Source: Polynucleobacter sp. JS-JIR-II-b4 (GTDB taxonomy: Bacteria > Pseudomonadota > Gammaproteobacteria > Burkholderiales > Burkholderiaceae). Taken from it: a stretch of DNA of 64,000 nt. Where the stretch lies: NCBI RefSeq assembly GCF_018687815.1, contig NZ_CP061306.1, positions 1,302,001 to 1,366,000 of the forward strand. Reading direction: 5' to 3'. Every line of letters begins with the position of its first letter. The first letter of the stretch is position 1. A model generated the notes under the pieces. That model made no database searches, was not told the DNA's origin, and worked only from the letters and a program-made list of their open reading frames with translations. Shown here in pieces: positions 32,719 through 42,540 of the stretch. Both the position numbers and the translations under genes were made by a program.

Positions 32719-34911
32719 ATGCCCCAATTACTAGATAAATCCATCGAGATTCTGAGCGTTAAGCATCTCCGTGGCCCCAATATGTGGACTTACCATCCCG
32801 TGATTGAGGTTTGGCTCGATATTGGCGATTTAGAGGACTACCCCTCTAACCTGATTCCTGGCTTTTATGAACGCTTAGTCAAAGCTCTTCCAAGCCTCGT
32901 TGAACATCGCTGTAGCTATGGTGAAACTGGCGGATTTTTAAAGCGTGTTGAAGAAGGCACCTGGCCTGCTCACATTCTCGAACACTTAACTCTTGAGTTA
33001 CAAAACCTAGCCGGCATCCCTGGCGGCTTTGGTAAGGCACGTGACGGCGATAGGCGCGGCGTTTACAAAGTGATGGTTAGCGCTATCAATGAGGAGGTTA
33101 CACTCACCGCTCTTAAATATGCGCGTGATCTTTATTTAGCTCTAGCGCAAGACAATGCTGACTGCGTTGCTCTTGTGCAAACCATCATTGAAAATTTACG
33201 TGATCTTGGCGATGATCTTTTGCTGGGTCCAAGTACAGCATGTATTGTGAATGCAGCTGAAGAGCGCGGTATTCCATCGATTCGTTTATCTGAAGGTAAC
33301 CTGGTTCAACTGGGTTACGGTGCTAAACAACGCCGCATCTGGACAGCAGAGACCGATCAAACAAGCGCAATTGCGGAAACCATTTCTCGTGACAAAGATT
33401 TAACCAAGAGCTTACTTCGTAGCGCCGGAGTTCCAACACCTGAAGGTAGAACCGTTACTAGCCCTGATGATGCTTGGGAAGCGGCACAAGATATTGGCTT
33501 ACCTGTAGTGGTTAAGCCGATCGATGGCAATCATGGCCGCGGTGTATTTATTAACCTGTATACCCAACAAGAAATTGAAGCTGCATATGCCGTTGCGATC
33601 GATGAAGGTAGTGAAGTTTTAGTTGAGCGCCACATTGTTGGTGATGAGCACCGCTTGCTAGTTGTAGGCAACAAGGTAGTTGCTGCGGCAAAGGGTGAAA
33701 CCGTATGGGTCACTGGTGATGGCAAACATACTGTTCATGAACTGATTCAAATACAGATTAATTCTGATCCCCGTCGCGGCACCGCAGAAGAGCACCCTCT
33801 TAATCCTGTACGTATTGATTCTGCAGTAGAGCTCGAGCTGGCCCGTCAACAATTAAAAGGTGACAGCGTTCCTGCAATAGATCACAAAGTACTCATTCAA
33901 AGTAACGGCAACGTGGCATTTGATGTTACTGATTTAATTCATCCTGATGTTGCTAGCCAAGTAGCCTTAGCAGCTCGTGTTGTTGGCCTTGAAATTGCCG
34001 GTGTTGATTTAGTAGCGCAGGACATTAGCAAACCATTGGCAGATCAAAATGCTGCCATTGTTGAAGTCAATGCAGGCCCAGGACTTCTGATGCATCTCAA
34101 ACCCGCAAGCGGCAAACCACAACCTGTTGGCAAAGAGATTGCGAATCATCTCTTTCCACCTGGGGTAGATTTCCGTATTCCGGTAGTTGGTGTCTGCGGT
34201 GAACGAGGCAAAACCCCTGTCGCCGAAATGATTGCCCATTTCTTACGCTTAACGAATGTCTATGTTGGCCTGTCTTGCAGTAAAGGCCTCTTCTTTGGTA
34301 ACCGCGCTATTCCAAACTCCAATGCATCAAATTGGGAGAATGCCCGGCGCACCCTACTTAATCGCGCAGTAGAAGCTGTCGTGATTGAGAATAATCATTT
34401 ATCGATGTTGATTGAGGGCTTAGCCTACGATCGCTGCCAAGTGGGTGTTGTTCTCAATGTGGATCCAAAGGCAAACTTCCCGCAATACGCAATTTATGAT
34501 GAAGACCAAGTCTTCAGCGTTGTACGTACCCAGGTTGATGTCGTTCTTCCAACTGGTGTTGCTGTACTCAATGCTGATGATCCAATGTGTGTACAAATGG
34601 CCGAGCTTTGTGATGGTCAGGTGATCTTCTTTAGCGAAAATTCGGACTCTGAGATTGTCAAATCCCACTTAGCAAACGGTGGTCGTGCAGTTGTCATTGG
34701 CAAACAGCAAATTACCTTGAAGTCTGGAAAGCTGGATCAGAAATCCATTCCTGTGCCACGTCACTCTGAAGCCAACCACTCTACTCCTTGGAAGACCATG
34801 AATTTAGGTGCGGCTATAGCAGCAGCCTGGGCTCTTGAAATTCCATTCAATGTTATCGAAGCAGGCGCAGAAACATTCGTGCCTGATGCCACTACTGCTA
34901 CAGGGGCTTAA
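32719..34911 (+). CDS. cphA': Cyanophycin synthetase-like protein CphA', C-terminally shortened
   Basis: First of two tandem cyanophycin synthetase genes, 730 residues. The N-terminal domain contains LRGPNMW and HILEH (85-89). The ATP-grasp domain (about 215-480) contains VVKPIDGNHGRGVF and VEVNAGPGLLMH. The Mur-ligase-like part is altered: its P-loop reads GVCGERGKTPVAEM where the second copy has VTGTNGKTTTVRL, and the protein stops about 140 residues earlier relative to that loop, losing the Mur C-terminal domain. It may therefore keep only the ATP-grasp (aspartate) reaction or act as partner of CphA. No Shine-Dalgarno before the ATG. The next gene starts directly at its stop. Confidence 0.88.
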   Translation: MPQLLDKSIEILSVKHLRGPNMWTYHPVIEVWLDIGDLEDYPSNLIPGFYERLVKALPSLVEHRCSYGETGGFLKRVEEGTWPAHILEHLTLELQNLAGIPGGFGKARDGDRRGVYKVMVSAINEEVTLTALKYARDLYLALAQDNADCVALVQTIIENLRDLGDDLLLGPSTACIVNAAEERGIPSIRLSEGNLVQLGYGAKQRRIWTAETDQTSAIAETISRDKDLTKSLLRSAGVPTPEGRTVTSPDDAWEAAQDIGLPVVVKPIDGNHGRGVFINLYTQQEIEAAYAVAIDEGSEVLVERHIVGDEHRLLVVGNKVVAAAKGETVWVTGDGKHTVHELIQIQINSDPRRGTAEEHPLNPVRIDSAVELELARQQLKGDSVPAIDHKVLIQSNGNVAFDVTDLIHPDVASQVALAARVVGLEIAGVDLVAQDISKPLADQNAAIVEVNAGPGLLMHLKPASGKPQPVGKEIANHLFPPGVDFRIPVVGVCGERGKTPVAEMIAHFLRLTNVYVGLSCSKGLFFGNRAIPNSNASNWENARRTLLNRAVEAVVIENNHLSMLIEGLAYDRCQVGVVLNVDPKANFPQYAIYDEDQVFSVVRTQVDVVLPTGVAVLNADDPMCVQMAELCDGQVIFFSENSDSEIVKSHLANGGRAVVIGKQQITLKSGKLDQKSIPVPRHSEANHSTPWKTMNLGAAIAAAWALEIPFNVIEAGAETFVPDATTATGA

Positions 34912-37482
34912 TTGGAAATTACTCGTATTCGCATGTTGCGCGGCCCAAATTTATGGAGCCGCCACACCGCTTTAGAAGCGATTGTTTCTTGTGATGAGTC
35001 TGAACGCTCAATCGATTCTATCCCTCAATTTGAAACTAAGATTCGCGAGCGCTTCCCTCAACTAGGTAGCATGCGTCGCGGTGGGCACAATGAGGTACTT
35101 TCTTTAGCTCATGCTCTTGAACATGCGGCGCTTGGACTTCAAGCGCAAGCGGGTTGCCCCGTCACCTTTAGTCGCACAGTACAAACAGTCGATACCGGCG
35201 TTTATCAAGTCGTAGTGGAATATACCGAAGAAGTAGTTGGTCGCATGGCTTTTGACTTTGGTTTTGCTTTGATTCAAGCCACCCTCAACGATGCACCATT
35301 TGATCTTGCTGCCGCCCTCTCAGAGTTAGAAGCTCTTTACGAAGACGTTCGCCTTGGACCAAGTACTGGATCCATTGTTGATGCAGCAGTACAGCGCAAT
35401 ATCCCCTACCGCCGGATGACCGAAGGCAGCATGGTGCAGTTTGGTTGGGGTAGCAAACAGAAACGCATTCAAGCTGCAGAGACTAGCGACACCAGCGCGA
35501 TTGCTGAAGCGATTGCTCAGGATAAAGAACTCACCAAGAACTTACTTGCCGCTGCCGGCGTATCCGTTCCCATTGGCGAAGTAGTTACCACTGCAGACGA
35601 TGCTTGGCGTGCCGCTCAAAAAATTGGTGGTCCGATTGTTTTAAAGCCGAAAGATGGCAATCAAGGCAAAGGCGTTGTTGCCAACATTCAAACTGAAGAA
35701 GAGGTTCGGGCTGGCTTTGTTGTGACTCAAGCCTTTGGTCGTGAAACTATTGTTGAGCGCTATCTCCCTGGTGCAGACTACCGCTTGCTCGTAGTTGGCA
35801 ATCGGCTCTCAGCCGCCGCTCGTCGTGAGCCAGCACAAGTAGTTGGCGATGGAAGTCACTCCGTTGCAGAGCTAGTTGAAATCGAGAATAAAAATCCATT
35901 GCGTGGCGATGGCCATGCAACAGCTTTAACCAAGATTCGCTTTGATGACATTGCTATGGCGCATCTCGCAAGCTCTGGCCTCACTCCACAATATGTGCCC
36001 AAGACTGGCGAACGCGTTTTACTCCGCAATAACGCCAATCTCAGTACCGGCGGAACCGCTACTGATGTTACTGACGATGTTCATCCAGACGTGGCAGCAA
36101 GTGCAGTGGCTGCCGCCCAGATGATTGGACTGGATATTGCTGGTGTAGATATCCTTTGTGAAAATATTTACAAGCCATTGGAACAGCAAGGTGGCGGTAT
36201 CGTTGAAGTCAATGCCGCACCTGGTTTACGTATGCACCTCAAGCCTTCGTATGGCAAAGGACGCCCCGTTGGCGAAGACATCATCAATATGATGTTCCCG
36301 CTAGGTGAAGATGGTCGCATTCCAGTGGTAGCGGTTACCGGTACAAACGGTAAAACTACTACAGTGCGCCTTATTGCTCACCTGTTAAATGAAACTGGCC
36401 TACGCGTTGGCATGACAGGGACTGATGGCGTTTACATCAATCATCGCCTCATTGATACCGGCGATTGCAGCGGACCGAAGAGCGCCCGAAATGTCCTGAT
36501 GCATCCAGATGTAGATGCAGCTGTACTTGAAACTGCTCGCGGTGGAATGCTCCGCGAAGGTCTTGGCTTTGATCGTTGCGAAGTTGCGGTTGTAACTAAT
36601 ATTGGCGAAGGTGATCACTTAGGTCTTAATTACATCACCAGCGTTGAAGATTTAGCCATTCTCAAGCGCGTGATTGTGCAAAACGTTGCCCCAACCGGTG
36701 CCGCAGTACTCAATGCGGCAGACCCAATGGTTGTGAAGATGGGTGATAAGTGTTCTGGTCGAGTGATTTTCTTTGCCCAAAATCAACATCACCCAGTCAT
36801 TGCTGCTCATCGCGCCAAGAATAAAAAAGTCATTTATTTTGATGGCACCTACATAGTTGCCTCCAAGGGATCACGCGTGATGTATCGCTTCCCCGTAAGC
36901 GAAATTCCCCTGACCCAAAATGGCGTACTGGGCTTCCAAATTGAAAATGCTATGGCCGCGATTGGCGCAGCCTGGGCCCTTGGTCTTGATGCCGAAAAGA
37001 TTGCGCGCGGTTTACATAGCTTTGAAAGCGATCCGAATTCCGTACCGGGACGCTTTAATCAATTCCAACACAATGGCGCCACCGTCATTGCTGACTACGG
37101 CCATAACCCCGATGCTATGCGCGCTCTTACTAGCGCAGTTGAGGCCATGAAACCGAAGAAGAGCCATGTGGTTATTAGTGGTGCAGGTGATCGCCGTGAC
37201 GAAGATATCCGTGATCTAACCCGTATCTTGGGCAACTCATTTGACAACGTCATTCTTTATCAAGATGCTTGCCAGCGTGGTCGTGAAGATGGTGAGGTAT
37301 TAAAGCTATTGCAAGAAGGCTTAGTTGGCGCAACTAAGGCCAAACAAGTCAAAGAGATTCATGGTGAATTCAAGGCCATTGATACAGCACTAAATGATCT
37401 TGCTGCAGGCGATATTTGCTTGATTCTGATTGACCAAGTGGAAGAGTCACTTGCTTACCTTAAGCAACAAGTAAGACCTTAA
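34912..37482 (+). CDS. cphA: Cyanophycin synthetase CphA
   Basis: Makes the Asp-Arg storage polymer cyanophycin without a template. It has 856 residues: N-terminal domain with LRGPNLW and HALEH (67-71), ATP-grasp with VLKPKDGNQGKGVV (about 245) and VEVNAAPGLRMH, and an intact Mur-ligase domain with P-loop VTGTNGKTTTVRL (about 475-487), DYGHNPDAM and GDRRDEDI. The ATP-grasp part adds aspartate, the Mur part arginine. Start is TTG at 34912, immediately after the stop of the first copy, so translation is probably coupled. The intact motifs make this the active synthetase of the pair. Confidence 0.95.
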   Translation: MEITRIRMLRGPNLWSRHTALEAIVSCDESERSIDSIPQFETKIRERFPQLGSMRRGGHNEVLSLAHALEHAALGLQAQAGCPVTFSRTVQTVDTGVYQVVVEYTEEVVGRMAFDFGFALIQATLNDAPFDLAAALSELEALYEDVRLGPSTGSIVDAAVQRNIPYRRMTEGSMVQFGWGSKQKRIQAAETSDTSAIAEAIAQDKELTKNLLAAAGVSVPIGEVVTTADDAWRAAQKIGGPIVLKPKDGNQGKGVVANIQTEEEVRAGFVVTQAFGRETIVERYLPGADYRLLVVGNRLSAAARREPAQVVGDGSHSVAELVEIENKNPLRGDGHATALTKIRFDDIAMAHLASSGLTPQYVPKTGERVLLRNNANLSTGGTATDVTDDVHPDVAASAVAAAQMIGLDIAGVDILCENIYKPLEQQGGGIVEVNAAPGLRMHLKPSYGKGRPVGEDIINMMFPLGEDGRIPVVAVTGTNGKTTTVRLIAHLLNETGLRVGMTGTDGVYINHRLIDTGDCSGPKSARNVLMHPDVDAAVLETARGGMLREGLGFDRCEVAVVTNIGEGDHLGLNYITSVEDLAILKRVIVQNVAPTGAAVLNAADPMVVKMGDKCSGRVIFFAQNQHHPVIAAHRAKNKKVIYFDGTYIVASKGSRVMYRFPVSEIPLTQNGVLGFQIENAMAAIGAAWALGLDAEKIARGLHSFESDPNSVPGRFNQFQHNGATVIADYGHNPDAMRALTSAVEAMKPKKSHVVISGAGDRRDEDIRDLTRILGNSFDNVILYQDACQRGREDGEVLKLLQEGLVGATKAKQVKEIHGEFKAIDTALNDLAAGDICLILIDQVEESLAYLKQQVRP

Positions 37483-37500
37483 GAACAACTTTTGCCAATA

Positions 37501-37528
37501 AAAAACCCAATCAATCGATTGGGTTTTT
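37501..37528. terminator. Bidirectional terminator between cphA and fbp
   Basis: Twelve-base arms AAAAACCCAATC and GATTGGGTTTTT with a 4-base loop; A and T runs on both sides serve both convergent genes. Confidence 0.93.
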
Positions 37529-37547
37529 TATTATGAAGTGAGATTAC

Positions 37548-38546
37548 TTATGCGTGATAGTGCATGATGCGATCAATCTCTTCTTTTGAGCCGAGCATTA
37601 CAGAAACACGCTCATGGAGATCAGTTGGCTGCAAATCCATAATGAGATCCGTGCCATTGGTAGAGGCACCACCCGCTTGCTCTACCAGAAAACTCATTGG
37701 ATTTGCCTCGTACATCAAGCGTAACTTACCTGGCTTGTGTGGTTCACGCTGATCCCATGGATACATAAATACCCCGCCACGAGATAAAACACGGTGCACA
37801 TCCGCCACCATGGAAGCGATCCAACGCATATTGAAATCCTTGTCACGCGTCCCACTAACGCCAGCTAAGCACTCTTCAACATAACGACGAACCGGGTCAG
37901 CCCAATGGCGCATATTGGACATATTGATTGCAAACTCTTTAGTCGAATGAGAAATCTTGACCGCATCCTTGATGAGCAAAAACTCACCAGTCACCTTATT
38001 CAAGGTAAACATCACCACACCATCACCCAAGGTTAAGGCCATCGTGGTTTGAGGACCATACACCACATAACCCGCAGCAACTTGATGACGTCCTGACAAT
38101 AAAAAGTCAGAGGTCTGTAACGGTGCATTCGGGTCCCGCTTCTTGAGGACTGAGAAAATGGTTCCAATCGAAACGTTCACATCAATATTCGATGAGCCAT
38201 CAAGTGGATCAAATAACAGAAGGTAGTCACCTGTACCTTGAACTGGAACTGGCAGCTCCATCTCTTCTGAAGCTAAACCTGCGAGTGATTTACAAGCCTT
38301 TACGCCGTCGATCAGCAAATCGTTTGCAATGATGTCGAGCTTTTGCTGAACTTCGCCCTGTACGTTGCCAGTGCCCGCGGAACCCAATAAGCCAATCAAG
38401 GCGCCCTGCGCTACTTCATGACTGAGAGTTGAGCAGGTATTAACAACCGCGGTCAGCAAATCTTGCAATCCAACCGGGATAGCGGCGCCAGCCGGCTTTG
38501 TGGAGGCCAAATATTGCTTGAAATTAATATGGGTACTTGAGGACAA
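37548..38546 (-). CDS. fbp: Fructose-1,6-bisphosphatase class I
   Basis: Gluconeogenic and Calvin-cycle enzyme. The metal-binding signature [20 protein letters not shown] spans about residues 106-125. [26 protein letters not shown], read in two parts, forms the sugar-phosphate site near 255-280. Length 332 is typical. The start is TTG at 38546 with GGAG 8 bases upstream; no ATG fits. It is convergent with cphA and divergent from vapB. Confidence 0.95.
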   Translation of the reverse strand: MSSSTHINFKQYLASTKPAGAAIPVGLQDLLTAVVNTCSTLSHEVAQGALIGLLGSAGTGNVQGEVQQKLDIIANDLLIDGVKACKSLAGLASEEMELPVPVQGTGDYLLLFDPLDGSSNIDVNVSIGTIFSVLKKRDPNAPLQTSDFLLSGRHQVAAGYVVYGPQTTMALTLGDGVVMFTLNKVTGEFLLIKDAVKISHSTKEFAINMSNMRHWADPVRRYVEECLAGVSGTRDKDFNMRWIASMVADVHRVLSRGGVFMYPWDQREPHKPGKLRLMYEANPMSFLVEQAGGASTNGTDLIMDLQPTDLHERVSVMLGSKEEIDRIMHYHA

Positions 38547-38684
38547 AGGTATTTCTCCAAAGCTCTATTGAAATTAAGGTCTATTTTGCCTTGTTCCGAA
38601 TGCCAACCTCAAAATATTGATATTTCCCATCTAAATGATCATTTGGGCACTAAACCACTCTAATTTTGATGTTATTTTAGATGT

Positions 38685-38690
38685 TATAAT
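38685..38690 (+). promoter_or_regulatory. -10 box of the vapBC promoter with flanking repeats
   Basis: A perfect TATAAT 25 bases before the vapB ATG, with GAGGGA as ribosome binding site. GATGTTAT occurs twice just upstream (38668 and 38680), and TTGATG (38666-38671) is mirrored by CATCAA (38692-38697) across the -10. These may be VapBC operator half-sites. Confidence 0.5.
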
Positions 38691-38715
38691 GCATCAATAA
38701 TGATGAGGGATATAT

Positions 38716-38919
38716 ATGAGAACTACTGTCACGATTGACGACGATCTATATCAAAGAGGTTTGGATCTTGCTGACCCTGATATGGATAAAGCTGATCTCT
38801 TTAGGGAGGCCATTAACGTATTCATAAGAGTTCAAGTTGCTAAGAGGTTGGTAGCATTGGGTGGTAAATCACCTCAGATGAAGGCTACTCCTCGCCGCAA
38901 ACCGAAGGATGGCCAGTAA
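38716..38919 (+). CDS. vapB: VapB-type antitoxin
   Basis: A 67-residue antitoxin. The N-terminal [12 protein letters not shown] is the ribbon of a ribbon-helix-helix DNA-binding domain, followed by two helices ([21 protein letters not shown], read as one helical run) and a basic tail (PRRKPKDGQ) that would insert into the toxin's active site. GAGGGA precedes the ATG. It starts two bases before vapC and probably autorepresses the pair. Confidence 0.88.
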   Translation: MRTTVTIDDDLYQRGLDLADPDMDKADLFREAINVFIRVQVAKRLVALGGKSPQMKATPRRKPKDGQ

Positions 38920-38921
38920 TC

Positions 38922-39305
38922 ATGACCATGGTTTTAGTTGACACATCAGTCTGGGTAGCTCACTTTAGAAAGTCAAATGCATCTTTCGAAGCTCTACTAC
39001 TAAATGACCAAATACTGTGTCATCCCCTAATCCAAATAGAATTAGCCTGCGGATCACCCCCATCGCCACGCTCTAAAACCTTGGGCTATATTAAAAAATT
39101 ACGACAAGCAACTATAGCCACCCCTTATGAAATATTGGAGTTTATTGAAAAGCATCAACTCCAAGAGTCTGGATGTGGGGCTATTGATATGTCACTCCTT
39201 ACATCAACTCTGCTTTCAGAAAATGCCCAGCTTTGGACTCTGGATAAGAGCCTAGAAAAGCTTGCAATTCGATTGGGTATTTCGTACGGCAATAAGCTCC
39301 ATTAA
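38922..39305 (+). CDS. vapC: VapC-type PIN-domain toxin
   Basis: A 127-residue Mg2+-dependent ribonuclease toxin; family members cut tRNA or rRNA. PIN motifs are seen: LVDTSVWVAHF with the first catalytic Asp at residue 7, IQIELACG with the Glu near 40, and the later acidic cluster in GAIDMSLL and LDKSLEKLA. Two bases separate it from vapB. A second ATG at codon 3 is an alternative start. It ends 5 bases from the convergent pepN gene. Confidence 0.9.
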   Translation: MTMVLVDTSVWVAHFRKSNASFEALLLNDQILCHPLIQIELACGSPPSPRSKTLGYIKKLRQATIATPYEILEFIEKHQLQESGCGAIDMSLLTSTLLSENAQLWTLDKSLEKLAIRLGISYGNKLH

Positions 39306-39309
39306 CTTC

Positions 39310-41919
39310 TTAGTTACCCAGCGCCTTTCCAATCACTTCCCTTACATCGGGAGAGAGTGTTGGGCATGCAGAAACACGCTCTAGAGCTGCTTTCATATGA
39401 TCTTGATAGGGTTGAGCAAATAAACGCCAGCGGTCCAGCGCTCTTGCAAGACGAGCCGCTACCTGGGGATTGATGGGATCAAGAGCTAATACGCTATCGG
39501 CCCAGAACTCATAACCACTGCCATCCGCCTGATGAAAGCTAGCTGGATTGTTAGCGCAGAACGAATGAATCACGCTACGAACTCGGTTTGGATTATTTAG
39601 CTTGAACGCAGGATGCTCACGGAGCTTCTTCACCTCGGCGAGAGTGGAGTCAAGACCGTCAACAGGGGGGCGACTAGATTGCAGGCCAAACCACTTATCG
39701 ATTACCAAGGCGTCATTCGCAAATCGATTGTAAAAATCAATTAAGCAATCTTTAGCTTGTTTTGCGCCGTGCACCACTAATGCAGATAAGGCCGCATAAC
39801 GGTCAGTCATATTGTCAGCAATTTGATATTGATTGGCTGCCATTGGTGCCCATACTGCTGGTGCCGCCTCCAGCAACATACTCAATGCTAGATTTTTCAG
39901 GGCACGCTTACCAGCATCTACCCCATCAGACTTAAATGGTCCAGGTGTTTGCATCTGCTGATACAAGGCGGCCCACTCAAGTTGCAGCTGTTTGGCAATC
40001 TCTTTACGGAAAGCGCGTCGCGCAGAAAATATCTCCTGAGGATCAACGCTCGTGCATTGCTCATACAAATAAGACTCTGCAGGCAGCGTTAAAGCCAGAT
40101 CTTTAAAGGCGGGATCCAAATTAGGGTCTAGCAAAATATTGCGATACGCCTCAATCAATTTCTCATCCGGCAAACGATGATTCAGAATCATTTGCATCGC
40201 TAACTTCTGACCAGCTTCCCAACGATTAAATGCATCATCATCACTTGAGAACAAAGTCAGAAGATCTGCCTCGGATTGCTCAAAATCTAAATTAATCGGC
40301 GCAGAGAAGTTGCGATTGATTGAAAGCACTGGTCGCTCTTCAATATCGTCAAAAGTCCAGGTTTGACTCTCTTGCGTTAATTCCAATAGCTGTTCAGCTT
40401 GGTCATTTGCCTTGGTAATTAAACGCATCTTCAGCGGAATATGAAAAGGCTTCTTCTCCGGCTGGCCTGGGCTAGGCGCACAACTTTGCGTCAGCGTCAG
40501 CTGATACTGCTTCTTAGCGGCGTCATAGCACTCTTGCACCTTAACCCTTGGGGTGCCTGCCTGGCTGTACCAATTCTTAAACTGAGTCAGGTCCTTGCCA
40601 TTGGCGTCTGCCATCGCAGCCAAGAAATCATCGCAGGTAACCGCCTGACCATCATGGCGCTTAAAGTAGAGATCCATTCCTTTGCGGAAGCCGTCTTTAC
40701 CCAAAAGAGTTTGATACATCCTAACAACTTCTGAACCCTTCTCATAGACAGTAACGGTATAAAAGTTATTGATTTCTTGATACTCATCCGGACGAATTGG
40801 ATGCGCCATCGGACCCGCATCTTCAGGAAATTGCAATTGACGAAGCAAGCGAACATCTTCAATTCGCTTTACCGCCCTACCGGATTCACTACCCATTTGA
40901 TCAGCAGAAAACTCTTGATCTCTAAATACAGTCAAACCTTCTTTCAGGGATAGCTGGAACCAATCCTGGCAAGTAACGCGGTTACCTGTCCAATTATGGA
41001 AGTATTCATGAGCAACGACACTCTCAATATTGGCAAAGTCTGCATCTGTCGCAGTTTCTGGCTGAGCAAGAACAAACTTGGTATTGAAAATATTCAACCC
41101 TTTGTTCTCCATTGCGCCCATATTGAAATCGCTTACCGCCACAATCATGAAGCGCTCTAAATCCAACTCCAGTCCAAAACGCTTTTCGTCCCAATGAATA
41201 GAGGCAATTAGGGAGTCCATGGCATGTCGAGTCTTCTTGAGGTCATGCGGCTCAACCCAGATCTGCAGTAACTTCTTAGCGCCGCTGCTAGTGGTGATGG
41301 TCTCCTCAATACATTCCAACTTACCAGCAACTAAGGCAAACAAATAGGATGGCTTAGGAAACGGATCTTCCCAAGTAGCGCTATGCCATCCATTAGGTAG
41401 TTTTTCTGTAGTCAGTAAGTTGCCGTTGGATAACAGCACCGGGCACTCTGTTTCGCGCGCACGCAATGTCACGCGATAACGCGCCATCACATCTGGGCGG
41501 TCCAAGAAGTAAGTAATCTTTCTGAAACCTTCTGCTTCACATTGAGTGAAAAAGTTCCCGTTGGAAACATACAAGCCCATCAGAGTAGTATTTTTTTCTG
41601 GGACGCAAACGCAAATAATTTCTACGACAAACTTTTCTTTACCTTCATTTGGCAGCGTATGAATCGTTAGTGTTTCTGGTGTTAATTCAAAATGACGATG
41701 AGCCTCACCATTGATGCGCAAACTAACAAACTCAAGCTCTTGCCCGACCAAAACCAAGGGGGCTCCTACCTTAAAACTTTTGCCTGGCAAAACCTCAATA
41801 CGACTTTTCACAATAGTTCGCGCTGGATCCAGAGCGATATCGAGTTCGACTTGATCGAAGGTGTATACAGGCGGTAAGTATTCGAGCCTACGAAAGCTCT
41901 GGGGGAGATCAGTTTTCAT
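39310..41919 (-). CDS. pepN: Aminopeptidase N
   Basis: Zinc metallo-aminopeptidase (M1 family) of the cytoplasm, 869 residues. The exopeptidase motif GAMENKG sits near residue 260. The zinc site HEYFHNWTGNRVT follows near 297, with the third ligand Glu in SLKEGLTVFRDQEF. The C-terminal helical domain is complete. A close match to the length of E. coli PepN (870). Nothing in the sequence suggests special regulation. Confidence 0.96.
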   Translation of the reverse strand: MKTDLPQSFRRLEYLPPVYTFDQVELDIALDPARTIVKSRIEVLPGKSFKVGAPLVLVGQELEFVSLRINGEAHRHFELTPETLTIHTLPNEGKEKFVVEIICVCVPEKNTTLMGLYVSNGNFFTQCEAEGFRKITYFLDRPDVMARYRVTLRARETECPVLLSNGNLLTTEKLPNGWHSATWEDPFPKPSYLFALVAGKLECIEETITTSSGAKKLLQIWVEPHDLKKTRHAMDSLIASIHWDEKRFGLELDLERFMIVAVSDFNMGAMENKGLNIFNTKFVLAQPETATDADFANIESVVAHEYFHNWTGNRVTCQDWFQLSLKEGLTVFRDQEFSADQMGSESGRAVKRIEDVRLLRQLQFPEDAGPMAHPIRPDEYQEINNFYTVTVYEKGSEVVRMYQTLLGKDGFRKGMDLYFKRHDGQAVTCDDFLAAMADANGKDLTQFKNWYSQAGTPRVKVQECYDAAKKQYQLTLTQSCAPSPGQPEKKPFHIPLKMRLITKANDQAEQLLELTQESQTWTFDDIEERPVLSINRNFSAPINLDFEQSEADLLTLFSSDDDAFNRWEAGQKLAMQMILNHRLPDEKLIEAYRNILLDPNLDPAFKDLALTLPAESYLYEQCTSVDPQEIFSARRAFRKEIAKQLQLEWAALYQQMQTPGPFKSDGVDAGKRALKNLALSMLLEAAPAVWAPMAANQYQIADNMTDRYAALSALVVHGAKQAKDCLIDFYNRFANDALVIDKWFGLQSSRPPVDGLDSTLAEVKKLREHPAFKLNNPNRVRSVIHSFCANNPASFHQADGSGYEFWADSVLALDPINPQVAARLARALDRWRLFAQPYQDHMKAALERVSACPTLSPDVREVIGKALGN

Positions 41920-41964
41920 GAGCCTATTTTAAGTCTTGGCTGGCAGACGGGTTGGTTCGCTATC

Positions 41965-42540
41965 TCAGGCCCATATCAGGGTAGCCAAGCCAATTGCAAT
42001 AAAGGTGACGGCTGCCACTGCATGCACCCACTTAATGGGCACACGTTTCGTGAATTTCTGACCAATCCAGACGGCGGGGGCATTTGCCAGCATCATCCCC
42101 AATGTGGTGCCAACCGTTACGGAGAATACGTCCTCGTAACGGGCGCCTAAGGCAATGGTCGCTATTTGCGTCTTATCGCCCATCTCGGCCAAAAAGAACA
42201 AGCCTACCGTGAGCAAAAATACTTGGAGAGCCCTATCAGTTACCCTAGAGCCAGCTGCATCATCGATATGATCTGGCACAAGTAACCATAAGCCGATTCC
42301 TAAAAAACTCAAACCCAAAATCCAACGCATCACATCTGGCGACACTAAAGTCGTAAGCCAATGACCTAATAATGCAGCACAGGCATGATTAGCAATAGTG
42401 GCAATAAAGATGCCTGCAATGATCGCTAATGCTTGCTTGGGATAGCGAGCCGCAAGCATTAATGAAAGCAATTGGGTTTTATCCCCCATCTCTGCTAGGG
42501 CAACTACCCCGGCAGAGAGGGTTAAGGCTGAAAAATCCAT
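41965..42540 (-). CDS. TMEM165/GDT1 family cation exporter
   Basis: A 191-residue inner-membrane protein with six hydrophobic segments and the two hallmark motifs EMGDKTQLLSLML (about 17-29) and EMGDKTQIATIAL (about 119-131) in opposite halves. Bacterial members (MneA/MntX type) export Mn2+ and protect against manganese stress. The 87 bases upstream show no recognisable yybP-ykoY riboswitch, the usual partner of this family. Confidence 0.9.
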   Translation of the reverse strand: MDFSALTLSAGVVALAEMGDKTQLLSLMLAARYPKQALAIIAGIFIATIANHACAALLGHWLTTLVSPDVMRWILGLSFLGIGLWLLVPDHIDDAAGSRVTDRALQVFLLTVGLFFLAEMGDKTQIATIALGARYEDVFSVTVGTTLGMMLANAPAVWIGQKFTKRVPIKWVHAVAAVTFIAIGLATLIWA

